Assembly (NCBI GenBank): GCA_023412715.1
Contig: JAEZCC010000004.1
Location: 34,601-98,600 of the forward strand
From: Bacillota bacterium
Lineage (GTDB): Bacteria > Bacillota > Clostridia > Oscillospirales > Acutalibacteraceae
Length of the DNA: 64,000 nt
Reading direction: 5' to 3'
How positions within the stretch are numbered: position 1 is the stretch's first letter; each line of letters opens with the position of its first letter. The translations under genes and the position numbers were made by a program. Below the pieces are notes generated by a model. The model saw only the letters and a list, made by a program, of their open reading frames with translations, was not told the DNA's origin and did not search any database. This document shows, piece after piece, positions 58,813 through 64,000 of this stretch.

Positions 58813-59076
58813 TCATTCCGCGAATCCGGACTGTACCAGCTTGACAAGGCTGTCGACAGCCTCTTCTTCGTCGGGGCCGTCCGCAATGATTTTGATCGTC
58901 GTCCCCCCGACAATGCCGAGGGACAGCACGCCGAGCAGACTTTTCGCATTCACGCGGCGTTCCTCTTTCTCGACCCAGATGGAGGATTTGTACTCATTCG
59001 CCTTCTGGATAAAAAAAGTCGCCGGGCGGGCATGCAGGCCGACCTGATTCTGCACCAGCACATCTTTTACATACAT
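58813..59076 (-). CDS. ptsH: Phosphocarrier protein HPr
   Basis: An 87-residue PTS carrier. The phosphorylated His is in GLHARPATFF (residue about 15), and the regulatory Ser46 site is in NAKSLLGVLSLGIVGG, so HPr kinase control and CcpA co-repression are possible, as in Firmicutes. ATG 59076 (MYVKDVLVQNQ) follows GGAG; the in-frame extension upstream is not family sequence. Stand-alone gene with strong promoter and terminator; ptsI is not adjacent. A Crh-like or HPr paralogue role cannot be excluded. Confidence 0.9.
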   Translation of the reverse strand: MYVKDVLVQNQVGLHARPATFFIQKANEYKSSIWVEKEERRVNAKSLLGVLSLGIVGGTTIKIIADGPDEEEAVDSLVKLVQSGFAE

Positions 59077-59165
59077 GTTTAAATCCACTCCTAACAAAAT
59101 CGGAACCCTGAATTATTCCATACTGTTCTTTATATGCAGATTCAATTCTAAAGAATAACACAGTC

Positions 59166-59193
59166 ATTATAACACTTCTGGACAGGCCGTCAA
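59166..59193 (-). promoter_or_regulatory. HPr gene promoter
   Basis: Minus-strand TTGACG (59188-59193), 16-base spacer, TATAAT (59166-59171) with TGT before it, a strong promoter. No cre site was evident in 59077-59300. Confidence 0.82.
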
Positions 59194-59302
59194 GAAAGCC
59201 ACGGAAAGTTTGGATTGATGACCGAAAGCGCCGAAGGAGGGATGATACTTCTTTGTGCAATATGACAGGATTGTTGAAAACTTTTGTCCTGAATGCTATA
59301 TA

Positions 59303-60070
59303 CTATGGGAGTTGCTCCGGCGCGGGGACCTTATTTTTCTCCGTTTTTTCCAGGTTCTCCAAAAACGCCAAATCGTCGGCGTCCAGAGAGGCGGATTTCA
59401 GCAACTCCGGCCGTTTTTCCCAGGTGCGCAGCAGCGACTGCTCCCGGCGCCACCGGCGCACGTTCTCGTGGTGGCCGCTCAGCAGCACTTCCGGCGCCTG
59501 CCTGCCCCGCCAGTCGGCCGGGCGCGTATACTGCGGGTACTCGAGCAGAGAGCCGTAGTGGCTTTCCAACTCGAAGCACTCTTCGTCGGAAAGCACGCCC
59601 GGGATGAGCCGGCAGACGGAATCCGCGAGGATGAGCGCCGGCAGCTCGCCGCCGGTCACGACATAGTCCCCGATTGAGATCTCCTCGTCCACATAGGCGT
59701 CCAGGACACGCTCGTCGACGCCCTCGTAGTGGCCGCAGAGCAACATAAGGCCGTCGAGCTGCGCAAGCTCTTTCACCTTTTGCTGCGTCAGCGTTTTGCC
59801 CTGCGGCGAGAGGTAAACGGTGTACGGCTTGCGGCCCAAGTGGGCAATCAGGTCGTCCATGCAGAGCGCAATCGGCTCCGCCATCAGCAGCATTCCCATG
59901 CCGCCCCCGAACGGGCTGTCGTCCACCCGCTGATGCTTGTCGTAGGCGTAATTGCGGATTTGGTGGCAGCAGACCTGCACGGCACCTTTCCGGCGCGCGC
60001 GGCCGATGATGCTCTCCGCCATGACGGCCTCGCACATCTCAGGGAAAAGCGTCAAAAGGTCAATCCTCAT
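59303..60070 (-). CDS. trmD: tRNA (guanine-37-N1)-methyltransferase
   Basis: A 255-residue SPOUT methyltransferase that prevents frameshifting at G37. Signatures: RIDLLTLFPEM, DDSPFGGGMGMLL, LLCGHYEGVDERV and SIGDYVVTGGELPAL with the trefoil knot. ATG 60070 overlaps the rimM stop by 11 bases. rplS, the usual next gene, is absent. Confidence 0.95.
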   Translation of the reverse strand: MRIDLLTLFPEMCEAVMAESIIGRARRKGAVQVCCHQIRNYAYDKHQRVDDSPFGGGMGMLLMAEPIALCMDDLIAHLGRKPYTVYLSPQGKTLTQQKVKELAQLDGLMLLCGHYEGVDERVLDAYVDEEISIGDYVVTGGELPALILADSVCRLIPGVLSDEECFELESHYGSLLEYPQYTRPADWRGRQAPEVLLSGHHENVRRWRREQSLLRTWEKRPELLKSASLDADDLAFLENLEKTEKNKVPAPEQLP

Positions 60071-60575
60071 CTTCAAACGTCCCCTTGATCGGCCTGACCA
60101 GCATTTTTCCCTTTTCCAGGTCGATGGCCCTGACGACGGAAGCAACCGCCGGGATCAGATAATTTTTCTTTGCAAGCGAAGTGATCTGGTAGACGTCGTT
60201 GGCGCCGGTGCGCATAATCTCGGTCAGCGTGCCGTAATAGATGAACGTGTCCGCGTCGTAGACGGAAAGGCCGATCAGGTCGTCCATAAAATAGCGGCCC
60301 TCCGGGATTTTCGTGTCTTCCCGCTTGAAAAACAGGATCTTGCCCCGCAGGGCATCCGCCTTTTCAACGGAATCGACGCCCTCGAGCACCAGAAGCAGCT
60401 GTTTTTTGAACACGCGCGCGGCAACGACGGAAACGGGCGAAGCTCCCCCGCTGAGATACAGCGTATGAAATTGCCTCAGGAACTCGGCGGAATCGCACCA
60501 AGGGTTGACGCGCAGTTCCCCGCGCACCCCGTGCGTCCCGACAATTTTACCCGCTTCCAGAAATTCTTTCAGCAT
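60060..60575 (-). CDS. rimM: Ribosome maturation factor RimM
   Basis: A 171-residue 30S assembly factor that binds S19. N-terminal RimM domain (IVGTHGVRGELRVNPWCD) and C-terminal PRC-barrel (GRYFMDDLIGLSVYD ... YLIPAVASVVRAIDLEKGKM). ATG 60575 has GAGGGGG upstream. It follows a terminator behind folT and has no evident promoter of its own, so its transcription source is unclear. Confidence 0.94.
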   Translation of the reverse strand: MLKEFLEAGKIVGTHGVRGELRVNPWCDSAEFLRQFHTLYLSGGASPVSVVAARVFKKQLLLVLEGVDSVEKADALRGKILFFKREDTKIPEGRYFMDDLIGLSVYDADTFIYYGTLTEIMRTGANDVYQITSLAKKNYLIPAVASVVRAIDLEKGKMLVRPIKGTFEDED

Positions 60576-60591
60576 GTTTTCCCCCTCGCGA

Positions 60592-60618
60592 CAAAAAGCC
60601 GCCCTGCTGCGGGCGGCA
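60592..60618 (-). terminator. Terminator between folT and rimM
   Basis: GCCGCCC and GGGCGGC stem with a TTTTTG tail on the minus strand, only about 17 bases before the rimM start. Confidence 0.75.
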
Positions 60619-60623
60619 GAGAT

Positions 60624-61178
60624 TCAGAAATTCCGTCCGAACTGCGGCACGTGCGCTTTTTCCAGGACCTTCAGAACGACAAAAAGCATGGCGGCCTCAA
60701 TCGGCAGCATGATCAGGTTGGTGACGACGCGGGCCAAAAACACCGCGATAAAGCCTTTCCCGTACAAGACGGAGAGCCAGAGCGGGTTCAGCAGCAGGCT
60801 GACGAGGACCGTCACGGAAGCCTTTGCGGAAAACACGCGCCAGAGCCTGACCGGCTTTCTGAAAAGGACAGCGCCGTACAAAAAGCCGGAGAGGAACGCA
60901 TTGAGCGTAAAGCCCGGAAAATACGGCCCGGTCGGGCTGATAAAATACGAAACGACATCGCCGGCCGCTCCCACGATTCCGCCGGCCACAGGGCCGAACA
61001 GCAGGCCCGCCACGGCAATCGGCAGAAAAGAAAAGCCGATTTTCAGCAGGCTGGAAACGTTGACGGTAAACAGGCCGAGAACGACCTTCAGCGCCAGCAG
61101 CATGCCGCAGGCGGTGATGACGGGCACCGAGGTAAGCCCGCGGGCGGAAAGGCGTACGGAGTTGAGCAGTTTTTTCAT
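60624..61178 (-). CDS. folT: Folate ECF transporter S component FolT
   Basis: A 184-residue integral membrane S component with six hydrophobic segments. The FolT-type segment SPTGPYFPGFTLNAFLSGFL and the start of helix 1 (VITACGMLLALKVVLG) are characteristic. It binds folate for the shared ECF module. Assignment is strengthened by the tetrahydrofolate riboswitch upstream. ATG 61178 has AAGGAGG nine bases upstream. Own promoter and terminator make it a self-contained module inside the khpA/rimM block. Confidence 0.92.
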   Translation of the reverse strand: MKKLLNSVRLSARGLTSVPVITACGMLLALKVVLGLFTVNVSSLLKIGFSFLPIAVAGLLFGPVAGGIVGAAGDVVSYFISPTGPYFPGFTLNAFLSGFLYGAVLFRKPVRLWRVFSAKASVTVLVSLLLNPLWLSVLYGKGFIAVFLARVVTNLIMLPIEAAMLFVVLKVLEKAHVPQFGRNF

Positions 61179-61187
61179 CTGGAAAAA

Positions 61188-61333
61188 CCTCCTTATGCAG
61201 CAGCGCTACATATGAAAGGAGATCTCTCCGGATATGTAGCAGCGGGATGCGATTTCTGCACCGCAAGTTTCCTTTTCGTCCCCCCGACAACTCCCCGTCC
61301 GGGCGGCACTTAACGCGCAAAAATCTACTCTGC
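61188..61333 (-). promoter_or_regulatory. Tetrahydrofolate (THF) riboswitch with translational platform
   Basis: The aptamer spans 61239-61333 on the minus strand and keeps the THF-class core: GAGTAGAT, GCGCGTTAAGTG, GGGAGTTGTC, GACGAAAAG, GCGGTG and GCATCCCGC, with P1 closed by GCAG/CTGC. Downstream a hairpin with 9-bp arms GCTACATAT/ATATGTAGC (61205-61240) contains CTCCTT (61216-61221). That segment can alternatively pair with the ribosome binding site AAGGAG (61189-61194). No T run follows, so control is predicted at translation of folT. The platform mechanism is inferred. Confidence 0.92.
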
Positions 61334-61349
61334 ATTTTAAATTTTCATT

Positions 61350-61378
61350 ATTATACCAAGAAACGCCGCGGTTTGCAA
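61350..61378 (-). promoter_or_regulatory. Promoter of the folT riboswitch RNA
   Basis: Minus-strand TTGCAA (61373-61378), 17-base spacer, TATAAT (61350-61355). Confidence 0.82.
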
Positions 61379-61393
61379 GCCGAAGCCGAAAAG

Positions 61394-61424
61394 CAAAAAG
61401 GCCGCAACAGAGCTGTTGCAGTCT
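61394..61424 (-). terminator. Terminator after khpA
   Basis: GACTGCAACAG and CTGTTGCGGCC stem with TTTTTG after it on the minus strand. It ends the ylxM-ffh-rpsP-khpA unit. Confidence 0.78.
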
Positions 61425-61432
61425 TTGCTGAA

Positions 61433-61666
61433 TCAGTCGATTTCAACGGATACTTTGCTGCTGTTGCGGGTCGCGGCGGAACGCATCAGGGTGCGGATGG
61501 CTTTGGCGATGCGCCCCTGCTTGCCGATGACCCGGCCCATGTCGCTTTCCGCCACATGCAGGTGGTAGACGACGGTGCCGTCTTCCGCCGGATCGTCCAC
61601 GTCCACCCGCACGGCGGACGGATCGTCGACGAGGCCCTTCGCAATGGCAATCAGCAAATCTTTCAT
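61433..61666 (-). CDS. khpA: KH-domain RNA-binding protein KhpA
   Basis: A 77-residue single KH domain with the GxxG loop in RVIGKQGRIAKAIRTLM. With KhpB/Jag such proteins form an RNA chaperone affecting cell length. It follows rpsP by 18 bases; the ffh-rpsP-khpA order is typical. Confidence 0.92.
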   Translation of the reverse strand: MKDLLIAIAKGLVDDPSAVRVDVDDPAEDGTVVYHLHVAESDMGRVIGKQGRIAKAIRTLMRSAATRNSSKVSVEID

Positions 61667-61684
61667 GGCAACGCCCTCCTCTAC

Positions 61685-61927
61685 TTACAGAACACCGTTC
61701 TTTTTCAGCAGAACCTTCACGGTATCTGTGGGCTGAGCGCCGTTTTTGATCCATTCCTTCGCCTTGTCCGCATCCACCTTCACGACGGAAGGCTCTTCCA
61801 TCGGGTTGTAATAGCCGATTTCTTCAATAAAGCGGCCGTCGCGCGGAAAACGGGAATCTGCGACGACAATGCGGTAGAACGGAGCCTTTTTGGCGCCGAC
61901 CCTGCGCAGTCTGATCTTTACTGCCAT
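61685..61927 (-). CDS. rpsP: 30S ribosomal protein S16
   Basis: An 80-residue S16: MAVKIRLRRVGAKKAPFYRI, VVADSRFPRDGRFIEEIGYY, VKVLLKKNGVL. ATG 61927 has GGAGGTG upstream. The 117-base gap to ffh (61943-62059) holds GC-rich sequence without a clear element. Confidence 0.97.
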   Translation of the reverse strand: MAVKIRLRRVGAKKAPFYRIVVADSRFPRDGRFIEEIGYYNPMEEPSVVKVDADKAKEWIKNGAQPTDTVKVLLKKNGVL

Positions 61928-62059
61928 CTGTTTCACCTCCACACTTCATGTACGCTGGGATATATCTTCATCGCCGCGCCGGCGGGACCGTTCCCGGCCC
62001 GCCGTTCGGCAAGCGATAAAAATAGCTGTTTCCGGGCCGCGCCCGCCGGACGAACCCGT

Positions 62060-63391
62060 TCAGAACGGGGGCATCCCCATGCCGGGGAACCGCCTGCGGG
62101 CCCCCTTCTTTTTGAACTGCTTCATCATCTTCTGCATCTGCTCGAACCCTTTGAGCAGGCGGTTCACGTCTTCCACCCGCATGCCGCTGCCGGCCGCGAT
62201 GCGGCGCTTGCGCGACGGGTTGATAAGGTCGGGCCGTTCGCGCTCCCGCGGCGTCATGGAGAGGATAATGGCCTCCGTGCGGTCCATCTTGCGGTCGTCG
62301 AGGTCCACGTCCTTCAGCTGCTGGGCCATGCCCGGAATCTTCGCAAGCACGTTCTTCATGGGCCCCATCTGCTTCATCTGGCGCATCTGCTCCAGAAGAT
62401 CGTTGAGATCCATGCCGCTGTGGATGATTTTTTTTGCGGCCTCCGCCGCCTTTTTCTGGTCAAGGTTCTTCTGCGCGTCTTCAATCAGCGTAAGCACGTC
62501 GCCCATGCCGAGGATGCGCGAAGCCATGCGGTCCGGGTGGAACACCTCGAGGTCCGACAGCTTCTCGCCGGTGCCGGCGAACTTGATGGGCTTGCCTGTC
62601 ACGGCGCGCACCGAGAGCGCCGCGCCGCCGCGCGCATCGCCGTCGAGCTTCGTTAGGATCACGCCGGTGATGTCGAGCAGATCGTCGAACGTTTTTGCGA
62701 CGTTCACGGCCTCCTGGCCCGTCATGGCGTCCACGACAAGCAGGATGTCCGTCGGGCTCACCGCGGTTTTGATTTCTTTGAGCTCGTCCATCAGCGTTTC
62801 GTCAATCTGCAGGCGGCCGGCCGTGTCGATGATGACATAGTCGTTGCCGTAATCTTTTGCGTGCTTGATCGCCTCGCGGCAGATCTTGACCGGTTTTTCC
62901 GTGCCCATTTCGAACACGGGCACCCCGGCGCTTCCGCCGACGATCTGCAGTTGCCGAATGGCGGCCGGGCGGTAGATGTCGCACGCGACGAGCAGCGGCC
63001 TGCTGCCCCGGTTTTTCAGCATGAGCGCAAGCTTGCCGGCATGCGTCGTTTTGCCGGATCCCTGAAGGCCGCAGAGCAGAATCACCGCGGGCGGGGACGG
63101 CGGGCTGTTCAGCCTCGCCTCGCCGCCGCCCATGAGGGCGGTCATCTCTTCGTCGACGATTTTGATGACCATCTGCGCTGGGGTCAGGCTTTCCATGACC
63201 TCTGCGCCGACGGCGCGCTCGCTGACTTTGGCGGCAAAGTCCTTCGCCACCTTGTAGCTGACGTCGGCCTCCAGCAGCGCGAGGCGCACCTCGCGCATGA
63301 CCTCTTTGACATCCGCCTCGCTGAGTTTGCCCTTCGATTTCAGCCGCTTGAATACGGCGGAAAGCTTTTCCGATAGGCTCTCAAACGCCAA
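62060..63391 (-). CDS. ffh: Signal recognition particle protein Ffh
   Basis: A 443-residue SRP54 GTPase. NG domain motifs: GLQGSGKTTHAGKLAL (G1), DTAGRLQIDE (G3), TKLDGDARGGAAL (G4). The methionine-rich M domain (MRQMKQMGPMKNVLAKIPGM, then RKRRIAAGSGM) binds signal peptides and 4.5S RNA. It follows ylxM by 12 bases. Confidence 0.97.
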   Translation of the reverse strand: MAFESLSEKLSAVFKRLKSKGKLSEADVKEVMREVRLALLEADVSYKVAKDFAAKVSERAVGAEVMESLTPAQMVIKIVDEEMTALMGGGEARLNSPPSPPAVILLCGLQGSGKTTHAGKLALMLKNRGSRPLLVACDIYRPAAIRQLQIVGGSAGVPVFEMGTEKPVKICREAIKHAKDYGNDYVIIDTAGRLQIDETLMDELKEIKTAVSPTDILLVVDAMTGQEAVNVAKTFDDLLDITGVILTKLDGDARGGAALSVRAVTGKPIKFAGTGEKLSDLEVFHPDRMASRILGMGDVLTLIEDAQKNLDQKKAAEAAKKIIHSGMDLNDLLEQMRQMKQMGPMKNVLAKIPGMAQQLKDVDLDDRKMDRTEAIILSMTPRERERPDLINPSRKRRIAAGSGMRVEDVNRLLKGFEQMQKMMKQFKKKGARRRFPGMGMPPF

Positions 63392-63403
63392 CGCTGTTCC
63401 TCC

Positions 63404-63769
63404 TTACCTCTCCGTAAGCTCCCGAACAATATTGAGAATCCGCTCCGCGCTTTCGCCGATCTCGCGCGAGCAGCTGTAATGATCGTTGTAGTCCTTGATG
63501 CGCCCCGCGGCGTCCCGGATTGTTTTGAAGCCTTCGCTGACCGCCTGGTAGCGGCCCGCATAGCCGAGGCGTTCCTCCATCTCGAGAAGCTGCGCTTCCG
63601 CGCGCTTGATGGCGTCGCGCACGCCTTGGCGCGTGATGCCTTCGTTTTCCGCGATTTCGGAAAGGGACAGATCGTCGTTGTAGTAATAATCGACGACCTC
63701 CCGCTGCTTATCCGTCAGCATATCCCCGTAAAAGTCGAGCAAAAAAGAGATTTTCAGGTCCTTTGCCAT
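63404..63769 (-). CDS. ylxM: YlxM-type helix-turn-helix protein
   Basis: A 121-residue UPF0122 protein with a sigma-70-region-4-like helix-turn-helix: LTDKQREVVDYYYNDDLSLS then EIAENEGITRQGVRDAIKRA. It is the usual partner gene upstream of ffh, presumed to support SRP function. ATG 63769 (MAKDLKISFL) has AAGGCGG upstream. ftsY, its usual upstream neighbour, is missing from the window. Confidence 0.92.
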   Translation of the reverse strand: MAKDLKISFLLDFYGDMLTDKQREVVDYYYNDDLSLSEIAENEGITRQGVRDAIKRAEAQLLEMEERLGYAGRYQAVSEGFKTIRDAAGRIKDYNDHYSCSREIGESAERILNIVRELTER

Positions 63770-63815
63770 TCGGAGCACCGCCTTATGTAAAGCTGTTCTT
63801 CTTTACACTTTTCCA

Positions 63816-63844
63816 AGTATATCAGAAATGCCTCGCCGTGTCAA
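63816..63844 (-). promoter_or_regulatory. Promoter of ylxM-ffh
   Basis: Minus-strand TTGACA (63839-63844), 17-base spacer, TATACT (63816-63821) with TGA before it. The leader has a short GTAAAG/CTTTAC hairpin. Confidence 0.85.
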
Positions 63845-63874
63845 GCGCCTTTTCGCAGACCGGTGACGCTCAGG

Positions 63875-64000
63875 TGTAGGACTACAATACATATTGGACA
63901 GTTAAGGAAAAAATAGAGACAGGAATGGAGCGCATCGGTTAGAATTGAGTTACCACACACAGTTCAGCCGAAAGGAAGTGCCCATTCCTGCATGAACAGC
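63875..64000 (+). mobile_element. Probable left end of an IS3-family insertion sequence (cut by the edge)
   Basis: At 63875 TGTAGGACTACAATACATA leads into TTGGACAGTTAAGGAAAA. This matches the general form of IS3/IS150-type left inverted repeats (TGTAntGnnC...TTGGACA). A following frame begins near 63945 (LSYHTQFSRKE), reminiscent of orfA starts but stopping at about 63994; ATG 63992 may begin another frame. The composition is more A-rich than the flanks. The other end lies outside, so the element is not proven. Confidence 0.4.

Noticed and set aside
56962..59082. Plus-strand open frame of 706 codons
   Set aside because: Antisense to uvrC and the HPr gene.
1..64000. CRISPR arrays, rRNA, tRNA or prophage genes
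   Set aside because: No regularly spaced repeats, no rRNA or tRNA-like sequence and no phage structural genes were noticed. The only mobile-element candidate is at the right end.

Overview
This is a gene-dense, GC-rich chromosomal window that fits a spore-forming Clostridia-type Firmicute, most likely in the Oscillospirales/Ruminococcaceae range. That placement is my inference. It rests on CotF-like coat proteins, a SpoVD/FtsI-type penicillin-binding protein with PASTA domains, SepF/DivIVA, an HPr with both His15 and Ser46, a T-box leader, a CIRCE operator and a folate-ECF riboswitch. Almost everything is on the minus strand. The exceptions are the trpXYZ transport operon, one gene at 36312-37265 and the cut-off element at the right end. 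I saw no rRNA, tRNA, CRISPR array or prophage.

Layout by coordinate (genes are mostly read right to left): (p)ppGpp synthetase/hydrolase (cut by the left edge) and recJ; two small CotF-like coat genes; a MazF toxin without a visible antitoxin; a TetR regulator; a DUF1540 protein; an ECF S-component coupled to a cytidylate-kinase-like protein; a Trp T-box followed by trpXYZ (plus strand); a purine operon purE-M-N-O-H(C)-D with a split PurH function; an SPFH/NfeD pair; then a run of 16 genes from miaB (34961) down to a ComEA-like gene (17571). That run joins tRNA modification (miaB, miaA), mismatch repair (mutS, mutL), division (sepF, divIVA), ileS, lspA and rluD. I see a good promoter only at its head and no obvious internal terminator.

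Next come a divergent pair at about 36 kb (a GT2-like protein and a radical-SAM-like protein lacking the cluster motif), a second TetR, htpG behind a CIRCE operator, a cation diffusion facilitator coupled to a lone fumarase beta subunit, and corA. The division/cell-wall cluster follows: mraZ, rsmH, ftsL, PBP, a Mur-ligase-like remnant, mraY, ftsW, murG, murA, ftsQ, ftsZ. All complete Mur ligases and murB are missing from it. The right part holds coaD/rsmD, uvrC, HPr, trmD/rimM, folT under a tetrahydrofolate riboswitch, khpA, rpsP, ffh and ylxM. Just beyond ylxM, where ftsY is usually found, lies what looks like the left end of an IS3-type insertion sequence, cut by the window edge.

The most unusual items are three apparently intact genes that look like enzyme folds without their catalytic signature (36312-37265, 35091-36050, 50195-50707), the bacterial use of an archaeal-type IMP cyclohydrolase, the orphan fumarase beta subunit, and the folate riboswitch module set inside the ffh-rpsP-rimM-trmD block. 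No database search was run: every family call is from motifs, length and gene order.
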